64,000 nt of DNA from NCBI GenBank assembly GCA_964407695.1, contig CAYOWQ010000009.1, positions 62,001 to 126,000 of the forward strand, given 5' to 3'. The position numbers and the translations under genes are program-made. A model generated the notes under the pieces. It worked only from the letters and a program-made list of their open reading frames with translations, had not been told where the DNA came from and searched no databases. The stretch comes from CAYOWQ01 sp964407695 (GTDB taxonomy: Bacteria > Planctomycetota > Phycisphaerae > Phycisphaerales > SM1A02). This document shows, one piece after another, positions 1 through 8,181 of this stretch (within the stretch, counting starts at the first letter, position 1; every line of letters starts with the position of its first letter).

Positions 1-1
1 T

Positions 2-256
2 TCCGGGGATGCCGAAGCTGCGCTGAAGCGATTGGCGCCTTATGCCGGCACGCTGCATGCTTCGATCCTTGATGAGAATCAGAAGGGCACGAAGCACAAA
101 TCCATCGACCTTGCCAAGTGTGTTGAGGCGATCCAGAGCGTAGGATACGTCAACACTCTGGCCCTTGAGTATCTTGGACATGGCGACCCCATCGGCCCCA
201 TCGAGCAGGCACGAAATTCTCTCAGCGAAGCCATTGAGGCGCTTGCTGAATCTTGA
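2..256 (+). CDS. Sugar-phosphate isomerase/epimerase-like protein, C-terminal fragment
   Basis: The gene enters from the left edge in the second reading frame and stops with TGA at 254-256, so only about 84 C-terminal residues are visible. The end contains NTLALEYLGHGDP, followed by a helix rich in Ala and Glu. This looks like the last strand and helix of a TIM-barrel enzyme of the xylose isomerase-like/AP endonuclease 2 superfamily, but the fragment is too short for a substrate call. The next gene, cmk, starts 25 bp downstream on the same strand, so the two may be co-transcribed. Family assignment is inference from the C-terminal pattern only. Confidence 0.5.
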   Translation, partial: SGDAEAALKRLAPYAGTLHASILDENQKGTKHKSIDLAKCVEAIQSVGYVNTLALEYLGHGDPIGPIEQARNSLSEAIEALAES

Positions 257-281
257 AGCCTCGACCACCGGAGGGCTGCAC

Positions 282-1007
282 GTGCCGCTTGAGCTCGGAC
301 CCGACTCACTGATCATCACCATCGACGGACCTGCCGGTACCGGCAAATCCACGGTGGCGCATCGGTTGGCCAAGCGGCTTGGCGTGGAGGTGCTGGATAC
401 CGGCGCGATGTATCGGGCCGCCGGCTTGCTCTGTCTCGAACGTGACATCGACCCGACCGATGGCCCTGCCATCGCCGAAATGCTTGGTACGGTGGACCTC
501 CATTTTGAATGGTCCAAGGATCCGCCGGCAATCCTGATCGGGGAAAGGGACGTCAGTCGGCGCATTCGCGAGCCCGACGTCGATAGGGTTGTCTCTGTCG
601 TTGCCCGACAGAAGGAAGTCCGTTCCGTCTTGGTCCATCATCAACGGCGAATCGCCAACCGGCACCCCCGGCTGGTCACCGAAGGGCGCGATCAGGGTAC
701 GGTGGTTTTTCCTGAAGCCCCGGTGCACTTCTATCTTGATGCGGCCCCAGAAGTTCGTGCCTCCCGCCGGGTCACGCAGCTTGCGGAACAGGGGCTCCAG
801 GAATCGTTCGCCGAAGTCCTGCGAGATATCGGAGCCAGGGATGAACTCGATTCCAAGCGGGAGGAATCTCCACTCCGTGCTGCCCCGGATGCCATCGTGA
901 TCGATACCGGAGCGATGTCGCTCGACAATGTCGTGGCGACGCTGGAAAGGCACGTGATGGAGCAGGTGCCCGAAGCGTTCTCCTCCGACGCATTGCGTCC
1001 GCGCTGA
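282..1007 (+). CDS. cmk: Cytidylate kinase
   Basis: CMP/dCMP kinase, which transfers phosphate from ATP to CMP in pyrimidine salvage and nucleotide supply. The P-loop GPAGTGKST, the CMP-site motif DTGAMYRA and the lid-region motif GRDQGTVVFPEA are all present. I chose GTG at 282 because GGAGG at 270-274 sits 7 bases upstream and the resulting 241-residue protein has the family's usual length. The longer in-frame start at 165 would overlap the previous gene by about 90 bp and add residues absent from the family. plsC follows after 3 bp, which points to a two-gene transcriptional unit. Confidence 0.95.
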   Translation: MPLELGPDSLIITIDGPAGTGKSTVAHRLAKRLGVEVLDTGAMYRAAGLLCLERDIDPTDGPAIAEMLGTVDLHFEWSKDPPAILIGERDVSRRIREPDVDRVVSVVARQKEVRSVLVHHQRRIANRHPRLVTEGRDQGTVVFPEAPVHFYLDAAPEVRASRRVTQLAEQGLQESFAEVLRDIGARDELDSKREESPLRAAPDAIVIDTGAMSLDNVVATLERHVMEQVPEAFSSDALRPR

Positions 1008-1010
1008 CGA

Positions 1011-1799
1011 ATGATGCGCGCTCCCGAAACTCCGGTCGATGCAGCGCCAACGAATGGCGCCCCAGCGCCCACAGGCGGTCGGCCACGATGGTTTGAATAC
1101 TCCCGGCGCATTCCGGGTCGCTCGCTCCTCCAATCGATCTGGTTCGATGCCTGTCGCATGTTGTGCGAGGTCGTGGTCGGCCTTGTCTGGCGATTGCGTG
1201 TCATCGGCCGCGAACACGTGCCGCCGACGGGTCCGGTGCTGTTCGTGAGCAATCACCAGTCGTATCTCGATCCGATAATCAACGGCATTGCAGTGCGTGA
1301 TCGCCAGCTCACTGCGATTGCTCGTGAATCACTTTTTCGGTTTCGCCCGTTTGCATGGCTCATGTATTCGATTGGTGCCATTGCCATTCGGGAGGACTCC
1401 GGCGACTCGGGTGCTCTCAAAGCCGCCATCAGCGAACTTGCCGCCGGGCGGTGCATCCTGATCTACCCCGAGGGTTCACGAACGGAGACGGGTCGGATCG
1501 AGGAATTCAAGAAGGGGTTCCTACTCCTGGTGCGCAAGGCCAAGGTTCCCGTGCTGCCCATGGCAGTCGAGGGTGCGTTCGACGTCTGGCCGCGAGGGAA
1601 ATCGCGGCCAATGCTCGGCGGTCGTCTGGGTGTGAAGGTCTGTCCGGCGATTCCATACGACGTGCTGATGGCCGATGGTCCGGACGCTGCGCTGGCCATG
1701 CTCCGTTCCGCCATCGAGGCCGCCCAAGCCGAACTTCGTGCCGAAATGCTTCATCGCAGTGGGGGCCGGTGGCCGAAGCCCCTGACCAATGCGACGTAG
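1011..1799 (+). CDS. plsC: 1-acyl-sn-glycerol-3-phosphate acyltransferase (PlsC family)
   Basis: Membrane-associated acyltransferase that makes phosphatidic acid from lysophosphatidic acid. The catalytic HX4D box is visible in NHQSYLDP, and the glycerolphosphate-binding box in EGSRTETG. An N-terminal stretch of about 45 residues rich in Pro, Ala and Arg precedes the domain. The protein is 262 residues, normal for the family. It starts 3 bp after cmk, a pairing found in many bacteria, and so is probably translated from the same mRNA. The substrate could be another lysophospholipid; the family call itself is firm. Confidence 0.9.
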   Translation: MMRAPETPVDAAPTNGAPAPTGGRPRWFEYSRRIPGRSLLQSIWFDACRMLCEVVVGLVWRLRVIGREHVPPTGPVLFVSNHQSYLDPIINGIAVRDRQLTAIARESLFRFRPFAWLMYSIGAIAIREDSGDSGALKAAISELAAGRCILIYPEGSRTETGRIEEFKKGFLLLVRKAKVPVLPMAVEGAFDVWPRGKSRPMLGGRLGVKVCPAIPYDVLMADGPDAALAMLRSAIEAAQAELRAEMLHRSGGRWPKPLTNAT

Positions 1800-1808
1800 A
1801 CTACGCAG

Positions 1809-3032
1809 ATGATGATCAGCTCCAGCCTCGCCATATTCATCTGTATATCAGCGCTTCAGCAAAATCCGCCGGCAGACCCTGCCGATGACCCCGTGGCCAA
1901 GGGTGTGGAGGTGCTGCTTGGCATGCAGTCGGGCGACGGCGACGCGGAGTGGCCCTACGAGGGTGTCTATCGCGTTCGCGGACAGATCCCCATCGGCTAT
2001 CGCGTGGGCGGCACGGCCATTGCCGCCCAGGCGCTCGTGGCCGCCCCTGGGTGTGCCGAGGATCAGCGGCGGCTGGCCGCGGTGGAGAAGGCGTGCACAT
2101 TCGTTTGCAATTCGCGATCGCATCCGGACATGAATCCGAAATACGCCGGAGGTTACGACGTGCGCGGGTGGGGCTATTGCGCCGCAATTCAGTTTCTTGT
2201 CCGACTCGAGGCGTCTCATCTGGCTCCCGCCAATCAGATCGAGGAGATCCATCGGGCCGCCAAGGACTACATCGCCGCACTTCAAGCCATCGAGATCCCG
2301 CAGCGTGGCGGGTGGGCCTATGCCCGGCAGGCGATTGACCAGCCATCACCCGCTGCCACATTCATGACGGCGATGGCCACGGAAGTTCTCATGGAGGCCA
2401 GGGCGGCGGGATACGACGTCAACGCAGACGTGGTTGATCGCGCGTTGAATGTTCTGGAGCTGTCTCGTACCGCGTCGGGCGCCATCGTGTATTCAGCGCA
2501 GGGCGATTCGACCAATTCCCGGGAGCCGGTTCCGGGCGCGGTCGGCCGTATGCTGGCGGCGGAGACGGTGCTCCTGCTCAGTGGCCGATCGGATGCCGCC
2601 AAGGTGCGCGGGGCGGTTGATGCATTCTTCACCCATTGGGAGTGGCTTGAAAAGCGTCGCAAGCAGCAGGGGACACACGTGCCACCCTATCAGATCGCCC
2701 CGTACTACTTCTATTTCGCCCACGGATGGGCCGCCGAGGCGGTCGAGTTGTTGCCGCGGCACGAGCGAGCCGAGTACCGTCGTCGACTTCGTGAGATCCT
2801 GCTTCGCACCCGAGATGCCGACGGCAGTTGGAACGACCGCGTCTTTGACCGAAGTCGGGCGTACGGCACTGCCGTGGTCATCACGGCCCTCGGAGCGCCT
2901 GACCGCGGGCCTTTGCCCTCGTGGAGTGACCCCGCAAAGCCCGGAGACCAGCCCACCAATTCCGCGGGCCTCGTGCCCGATCAACGAACAACACCATCCA
3001 TCTCCAATACCTCGCCGGCCTCGAGTCCATAA
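1809..3032 (+). CDS. Secreted protein with prenyltransferase/squalene-oxidase-like (alpha/alpha barrel) repeats
   Basis: A 407-residue protein with a short hydrophobic N-terminus (ATG at 1809 or 1812), suggesting export. The body is helical, with Gly/Trp-rich repeats such as GGYDVRGWGYCAAIQFL and RGGWAYARQA, and AYGTAVVITALG near the end. This is the pattern of terpene cyclase/prenyltransferase alpha-alpha toroids, which planctomycetes carry in many exported proteins. The cyclase DXDD motif is not seen, so an enzymatic role in terpene synthesis is unlikely. The last 40 residues are Pro/Ser-rich and probably disordered. It lies between plsC and ispD and may be co-transcribed with them; its function is unknown. 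Confidence 0.7.
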   Translation: MMISSSLAIFICISALQQNPPADPADDPVAKGVEVLLGMQSGDGDAEWPYEGVYRVRGQIPIGYRVGGTAIAAQALVAAPGCAEDQRRLAAVEKACTFVCNSRSHPDMNPKYAGGYDVRGWGYCAAIQFLVRLEASHLAPANQIEEIHRAAKDYIAALQAIEIPQRGGWAYARQAIDQPSPAATFMTAMATEVLMEARAAGYDVNADVVDRALNVLELSRTASGAIVYSAQGDSTNSREPVPGAVGRMLAAETVLLLSGRSDAAKVRGAVDAFFTHWEWLEKRRKQQGTHVPPYQIAPYYFYFAHGWAAEAVELLPRHERAEYRRRLREILLRTRDADGSWNDRVFDRSRAYGTAVVITALGAPDRGPLPSWSDPAKPGDQPTNSAGLVPDQRTTPSISNTSPASSP

Positions 3033-3041
3033 ACTCCCGCT

Positions 3042-3842
3042 ATGAACATTGCTGTGATCATCCCCGCCGCCGGCAAAGGCGTGCGATTTGGCGTCGCCGA
3101 CAAGCTCTCGCAGGATCTCGGTGGGCGGGCACTCCTGCTTCGCACCGTGGAGACCTTCACCAAGCGCGACGATGTGTCTTCAATCATCGTCGCAGCGCCA
3201 CCGGACTCAATCGATGAATTCCGGGACCGCTTCGGCGCCCAATTGGCGTTTCACGGTGTTCGCATCGTGGCCGGTGGCACCGTGGAGCGTTGGGAGACCG
3301 TGCGAAATGCCCTTGCCGAAGCACCCGATGATTGCACGCACATTGCAGTACACGATGCCGCACGACCGGCCGCCAGCCAGGAGTTGATCGACCGCGTATT
3401 CGAGGCTGCCAAGTCGCTTCCGGCAGTGATCCCCGGCCTTGCTGTCACAGCGACCGTGAAGCGAGTTGGTGACGAGACGATATCAACCGGCGAGGATGAT
3501 GCTCTGGCCGATGCCATCCTCGGCGAAGCTCCGGCGACTTCGTGCGGGGCTGCTGCGGGAAAGGCCCGCATCGTGACCGCAACGCTGGACCGTCGGAATC
3601 TGGTGTTGGTGCAGACGCCTCAGATCTTCCGGGCAGAACTGCTGCGCCGTGCCTATGCCGAGGCAAATCTCGAAGGCGTGACTGATGACGCCGCGGTGAT
3701 CGAGCGGCTGGGAGAACCGGTCTATGTGGTGGATGGCGAGCCGGGCAATATCAAAGTAACAACGCCGGCCGATTTGCAATTCGTGCGGCAGATCATGGGA
3801 ATCCGACCCCAGGAAGGCCGCCCGGTTCATAAGAGATTCTGA
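3042..3842 (+). CDS. ispD: 2-C-methyl-D-erythritol 4-phosphate cytidylyltransferase
   Basis: IspD couples CTP to MEP in the non-mevalonate isoprenoid pathway. The nucleotide-binding signature PAAGKGVRFG is at the N-terminus, followed by VHDAARP, VQTPQIFR and TDDAAVIERLGEPV, all in family order. The protein is 266 residues, somewhat longer than usual (about 230). The extra length lies between VHDAARP and VQTPQIF, where a stretch around residues 135-180 appears to be an insertion. It ends 35 bp from the convergent foldase gene, and no terminator is obvious in the gap. Confidence 0.92.
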   Translation: MNIAVIIPAAGKGVRFGVADKLSQDLGGRALLLRTVETFTKRDDVSSIIVAAPPDSIDEFRDRFGAQLAFHGVRIVAGGTVERWETVRNALAEAPDDCTHIAVHDAARPAASQELIDRVFEAAKSLPAVIPGLAVTATVKRVGDETISTGEDDALADAILGEAPATSCGAAAGKARIVTATLDRRNLVLVQTPQIFRAELLRRAYAEANLEGVTDDAAVIERLGEPVYVVDGEPGNIKVTTPADLQFVRQIMGIRPQEGRPVHKRF

Positions 3843-3877
3843 GCCCAGACGTCGGGGTTGCGAGCCGGGGAAACCGG

Positions 3878-5782
3878 TCAGCTCGTTTCGACCGCATCAG
3901 TTTCGGACTTGTCCGATCCTTCCGATCGAATGCGGAATTCGTGCCGTGTGGCCATGGCGTCGTAGCCGAAACGGTCCATCATGGCCTTGGTATCGAGCAA
4001 CGTCTCACTCACCATGCTCTGCACCTCCCGCGTGGCGGTGCGCGCCTGATAGCTCTCGACGGTGAGTGGTTTGATATTTTCGATACGCATCACGGCGATG
4101 GCGAGCTGGGCTTCGATCGGTGCGACGACGACCCTGTCCGCCAACGGAATCTCGTTGAACGGGATGGTGCGCGGAAGTGTCGACGCACCATCAACCAGCT
4201 TGTCAACCGCCTCCGGGCAGATCTGAAGCGAACCGAATGTCACCGGAAGCGTGAATTGCTGACCGTTGTAGCTGACGACTTGCTTCGGGGTGATTCGATC
4301 GACAGACTCAAGCTTTGAGTTGTATTCAACCGCCATCGAGATCAGGCCGCGTTCGATCGCCTCATTCCGAAGTTCGTCCGCCCTGGCCTTGAGGTCCTCG
4401 AATTGCCTGACCCGCTTGATGTCGCGCACCAGCTGATCGCGAACCTCATCCACGGATTTCGGCGCATGGGCCGGGTCGACATCGGTGATGCGAAAGAAGT
4501 AGAGGCTCCCATCCCCCGCGAAGAGCGGCGGTCCCGTCACGCCCTTCTGCATCGGAATCGTTTCAGAGTTCCCCAACTCCTTGGCCTCGACAACGAGCCT
4601 CGAAAAACTGTAGGGTCTCGTCCCGAACTTCGTCGTGGTTGCGCGTCCGATTCCCGGCAGGTTGGACATTGCCGTCTCGTCAAGCCATCGGTCTCCCGCG
4701 GCCGTGTACGCAGGAAATGGAATCTCAAATTCCTTCGCGATTGATTCAGCCAACGAAGGGAAAGAAATCGCCTTTGAGGCCCAATCGTCCGGAAGCTTGA
4801 AATGAATGCCATCCCGAGCAAGCGACAGGAGCGGTGCGGTCGCCTGGTCCGTCCCGAACTTGGCGATCTGCTGCAGCTTCTCGTCAGTGATCTGATCGAC
4901 GAGCTTCGCCCTCACTTTGTCGCGTACGGCTTCAAATCCCTGACCGGGGTTCTGAGGATCGGGTGGAAACTCCTCAGGATGCTGCTGCCAGTACTTCGCA
5001 AGTGCAACACCATCGACGGCCTTGGACGCTTCAACGGTTGCCCGCACCGCAATTCGAGGAATCGAGATCCACTCCACCTTGGCGCGATGGGGAATCTTGT
5101 AGCCGAGACCCATCTCGCCCTTCCCTGCCGGCGTATCTCCAAACTTCTTCAGATGCTCTTCCAGTTCCTGCTCGGTCGGTTCGGGAACATCACCGCTTCC
5201 GTCGGGCCGGATGACCACCAGATCAATCGCATACTGCGAGAGTTGCTCGGCGGCGACCTCCTGCATGCGGCGGTCGGAAATGCGAGGGGCCTGCGTGTTT
5301 AGCTGGAGGAGCCGAATGACACCGTTGAACTTCGCCAGCGTCTCGTAGACCTTCTGCGGGGATTGCTTCGACTGGCCCGCGAGCCCGCCGACGATTTCGG
5401 CACTCGTGCGTCCGCTGATGTTCGAAATGCTGGCAACGTACGCACGGCCAATGCCGGGTCCGCCGATCAGTCCGGCGAGGCGGGCCTCGCGAACCAAGAG
5501 GTACCAATGCTCGGGTCGCCGCAGCACGCCGAGTTGACGGAGGACCTGCACAGCGGGGTCACCCGAAAGTGACTCCAGCACCTGCAATTCCTGATGAACC
5601 AATTCAAGGTCGGCAGCGGTGACTTTCGCCTTGTCATTTCCGACAGTCGCCCACGTGGCACCAGAGCTTGCGCGGGCGCGCGAAATGCCCTGAATGGCCT
5701 CAGGAATCAGAAATGCAACCAGGAGGAGAGTGCCGCCGACGACGAGGATCCACTTGTTATATCGGCGGAAGAGCTTGAACAT
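3878..5782 (-). CDS. SurA/PpiD-like membrane-anchored periplasmic folding factor
   Basis: A 634-residue protein with a single N-terminal membrane anchor (about residues 10-30) and a large exported domain. The order is an N-terminal SurA_N-like helical region (about 35-220), a central charged region with parvulin-like features, then a long C-terminal region. This matches PpiD/SurA-type peptidyl-prolyl isomerases or chaperones that receive proteins leaving the Sec translocon. I cannot confirm the parvulin active-site residues by eye, so isomerase activity is uncertain. It lies 76 bp downstream of rpsD on the same strand, which may be fortuitous. Confidence 0.65.
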   Translation of the reverse strand: MFKLFRRYNKWILVVGGTLLLVAFLIPEAIQGISRARASSGATWATVGNDKAKVTAADLELVHQELQVLESLSGDPAVQVLRQLGVLRRPEHWYLLVREARLAGLIGGPGIGRAYVASISNISGRTSAEIVGGLAGQSKQSPQKVYETLAKFNGVIRLLQLNTQAPRISDRRMQEVAAEQLSQYAIDLVVIRPDGSGDVPEPTEQELEEHLKKFGDTPAGKGEMGLGYKIPHRAKVEWISIPRIAVRATVEASKAVDGVALAKYWQQHPEEFPPDPQNPGQGFEAVRDKVRAKLVDQITDEKLQQIAKFGTDQATAPLLSLARDGIHFKLPDDWASKAISFPSLAESIAKEFEIPFPAYTAAGDRWLDETAMSNLPGIGRATTTKFGTRPYSFSRLVVEAKELGNSETIPMQKGVTGPPLFAGDGSLYFFRITDVDPAHAPKSVDEVRDQLVRDIKRVRQFEDLKARADELRNEAIERGLISMAVEYNSKLESVDRITPKQVVSYNGQQFTLPVTFGSLQICPEAVDKLVDGASTLPRTIPFNEIPLADRVVVAPIEAQLAIAVMRIENIKPLTVESYQARTATREVQSMVSETLLDTKAMMDRFGYDAMATRHEFRIRSEGSDKSETDAVETS

Positions 5783-5858
5783 CGAAGCGTGCCTCGAATC
5801 CGAGCCGGGGTAACCACGGTGCCGAAGCGCCGAGGTTTGCCGCCGCAGCGGCGTTGGC

Positions 5859-6458
5859 TTATCGGTAGAACTCGACGATCAGGTTGGTATTGACGTCGAA
5901 CGGAATCTGATCTGACGTGGGATTCGCAAGCACCTTGACGGAAAGCTCGGACGGGTTGACATCCATCCAGCCGGGAACCACGTGCCCGGCCATGGATTCC
6001 ATGTGTTCGCGAACGAGCTTCTCGATGCCGGCCTTCATCGTCACCACATCGCCCGGTGAGAGGAGGCAACTTGGACGATCCACCTTGTGGCCGTTCACCC
6101 GAACATGGCCGTGCACCACCATCTGGCGGGACGCCCAGACCGTTCGGGCGAAGCCTGATCGGCGAAGCACATTGTCAAGTCGTCGTTCGAGAATCTGCAG
6201 CAGAACTTCGCCGGTATTACCCTTGGATCGAGAGGCGTCGGCCACGTAGCGACGAAGCTGGCGCTCAAGGACGTTGTAGTGATACCGAAGCTTCTGCTTC
6301 TCATCCTTGCGAATGCCATAGTCCTTGGGCCGCCGGCCACGGAAGCCATGCATACCCGGCGTCACCAGCTGACGCTTGGACGTGTGCTTGGGAACATCGG
6401 CGATTGGAACGCCGACGCGGCGGGAAAGCTTCACCTTGGGACCAAGGTATCGAGACAT
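5859..6458 (-). CDS. rpsD: 30S ribosomal protein S4
   Basis: Primary-binding small-subunit protein, 199 residues. The S4 RNA-binding domain is clear: ERRLDNVLRRSGFA, then VVHGHVRVNGHKVD. The N-terminal region has no Cys quartet, so this is the zinc-free (C-) form of S4. ATG at 6458 is preceded by GAGG about 9 bases upstream. The gene stands alone, not in the alpha operon, which is common outside Proteobacteria. A sigma-70-like promoter with an overlapping palindrome lies about 65-95 bp upstream. Confidence 0.97.
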   Translation of the reverse strand: MSRYLGPKVKLSRRVGVPIADVPKHTSKRQLVTPGMHGFRGRRPKDYGIRKDEKQKLRYHYNVLERQLRRYVADASRSKGNTGEVLLQILERRLDNVLRRSGFARTVWASRQMVVHGHVRVNGHKVDRPSCLLSPGDVVTMKAGIEKLVREHMESMAGHVVPGWMDVNPSELSVKVLANPTSDQIPFDVNTNLIVEFYR

Positions 6459-6522
6459 CAGGCAAATCCTCTAAAAAGAAATCACCCCCGCGCATTGGGC
6501 CATCGGTGGCGAAGAACAAATC

Positions 6523-6551
6523 ATTGAATCAGGAATCGGCCGATTCGTCAA
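6523..6551 (-). promoter_or_regulatory. Predicted rpsD promoter
   Basis: Reading the minus strand, TTGACG (6546-6551) is separated by 17 bases from TTCAAT (6523-6528), 4/6 matches to the -10 consensus. The spacer contains the palindrome AATCGGCCGATT, a possible operator or hairpin. It sits about 65 bp upstream of the rpsD start. Prediction from sequence only. Confidence 0.5.
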
Positions 6552-6583
6552 GAACCTGACCGGCTAAAAATACTATCAAAAAT

Positions 6584-7795
6584 CTAACAAATGGAGTCGC
6601 TGCTCAGCAGATTGGCTCCATCCACCGACTGAAGATGGTGGATCTCGACGTCATGGTCGAAAACGGCCGCGAAATCCGCTTTCACTGTGTCTTCGATGCT
6701 TGAAGCCGACGTCGGCTCGCAGAGTATCGCGACACCGCCGCCGAAACCGCCACCCGTCAGTCTTGCTCCATAGACCCCTTGGGTCCGAAGGCGATAGGCG
6801 GTGCTGACCACCATATTGAGTTCCGGGCGGCTCACCCGCAGCAGCCTTCGTAACGATTCATGACTCTGAAACATGAGCTCACCGGCCCCTGCCAGATCAT
6901 TCTGGAGACACCTGATGAAGTCATCGACGCGACGATTCTCTCCAAGAACGTGAGACACCGCGTCTCGAGAAGGAGCCGACATCTCGGCAGACGCCGCCAT
7001 CTCCTCGCTGGCGTGGCGCAGAGAGGCGATCCCCATGGCCGCGGCAGCTTCCTCACACAGTCCTCGACGGTGTGCGTATTCACCGGAGGAGAGGCGACGA
7101 TCAGTGTGAGTGTCGACGAGCAGGATGGCGAGTTGATCGGTGCTGGGCATCGCAATCGGATCGATGTCAAGAGTTTCAAAGTCGATCCGAAGGGCTTGGC
7201 CGGCTCGGCCGTGAAGAATGGCCAGCATATCGAGGAGTCCGCAGGGAACGTCGGCGAATTCATGTTCAGCGGTCTGGCAGAGCCTGGCAAGTTGCAGGCG
7301 ATCAAGAGAGACTGTCGGGCGGGACAATTCAAGGTAGGCGGTGGCGAACGCCACGCACAAGGCAGCGCTGCTGCTCAATCCGCTCTCAACGGGAAGATTG
7401 CCGCCAATGAGGGTGTCGACCTCTTTGATCGGCAGTCCATGCTGGGCAAGGCCTTCGGCAACGCCAAGGACATAGGTTTCGAACTGCCGGGGCCTCGCAC
7501 GGCGGTCGATGCCAAGCTGCACCGTCGCTTCATCGTTCATCGCCAGAGTTCGAATGGTCGAGACGCTTCGTCCATTGAAATCAATCGCCACAACGACCCA
7601 GCGATCAATGGCGCAGGGAAGTGCGATTCCTGAGTTGTAGTCGGTATGCTCGCCGATCAGGTTGAGCCGTCCGGGTGCTGCCGCAAGCACGCGAGGCGGC
7701 CTGCCGAATCGCCTCTGAAAATCGCGTGTTACTCGGCTGGCAAGATGTGCAAATGAAGGAGCCAACGGGTTGGATGCAATTTCAGGAATCATCAT
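6584..7795 (-). CDS. galK: Galactokinase
   Basis: GHMP-family kinase that phosphorylates galactose at C1 in the Leloir pathway. The galactokinase signature GRLNLIGEHTDYNSG is near residue 42, the GHMP ATP-binding motif LPVESGLSSSAAL is mid-protein, and motif 3 GARLTGGGFGGGVAIL is near the C-terminus. At 403 residues it has the family length. Its ATG overlaps the stop of the upstream 129-residue gene in an ATGA arrangement, so translation is probably coupled to that gene and, through it, to the Ser/Thr kinase. No galT, galE or transporter lies next to it. Confidence 0.93.
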   Translation of the reverse strand: MMIPEIASNPLAPSFAHLASRVTRDFQRRFGRPPRVLAAAPGRLNLIGEHTDYNSGIALPCAIDRWVVVAIDFNGRSVSTIRTLAMNDEATVQLGIDRRARPRQFETYVLGVAEGLAQHGLPIKEVDTLIGGNLPVESGLSSSAALCVAFATAYLELSRPTVSLDRLQLARLCQTAEHEFADVPCGLLDMLAILHGRAGQALRIDFETLDIDPIAMPSTDQLAILLVDTHTDRRLSSGEYAHRRGLCEEAAAAMGIASLRHASEEMAASAEMSAPSRDAVSHVLGENRRVDDFIRCLQNDLAGAGELMFQSHESLRRLLRVSRPELNMVVSTAYRLRTQGVYGARLTGGGFGGGVAILCEPTSASSIEDTVKADFAAVFDHDVEIHHLQSVDGANLLSSDSIC

Positions 7796-8181
7796 GGAAG
7801 CCCTGCCACGGTTCGGAATCCTGGTGTCAGCGATGAGATCGTAGCCAGGCGGTCGCCGATGTATTGGTCCGACGGATTCGGACTCTCGCTGTCCTCAACC
7901 GCCTCGGTCGCGAGCTTCACGAAATCATCAGCATACTGATTGGTCAGCGTTGGGTCGTAGCCGGGGATGGGACTCCCCGCGTCTGGCGGATCAAGGTTGG
8001 GTGGCGTGGCAGGATCTCTCAGCTCGGCAATCTCAACGATGAGGTCCTGGTATTTCGCCGTGACGTAGCCAAGCGCGAATCCCGAGAGGTGGCCCGCAGC
8101 ACCGTTGACGCCATTCGGGCCGGCGATCGCGATCGAATTACCTCGTACCCTTCGAAGTCGTTCAATGATCGTTGTGTCCAT
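7792..8181 (-). CDS. Small protein of unknown function coupled to a kinase gene and galK
   Basis: A 129-residue protein that I do not recognise. ATG at 8181 overlaps the 3' end of the kinase gene by 20 bp, and its TGA overlaps the galK ATG (ATGA). The N-terminus, MDTTIIERLRR, is followed by a Gly/Ala-rich mildly hydrophobic stretch (about residues 18-42). The C-terminal half is acidic and Pro-rich, with PDAGSPIPGYDPTLTNQY. No signal peptide, metal motif or clear transmembrane segment is visible. A longer start at 8253 would sit deep inside the kinase gene and is less likely. The tight coupling on both sides argues that it is a real gene. Confidence 0.6.
   Translation of the reverse strand: MDTTIIERLRRVRGNSIAIAGPNGVNGAAGHLSGFALGYVTAKYQDLIVEIAELRDPATPPNLDPPDAGSPIPGYDPTLTNQYADDFVKLATEAVEDSESPNPSDQYIGDRLATISSLTPGFRTVAGLP

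Noticed and set aside
165..281. Upstream ATG start for cmk
   Set aside because: It overlaps the previous gene by about 90 bp, has no ribosome binding site and adds residues outside the family; GTG at 282 has GGAGG.
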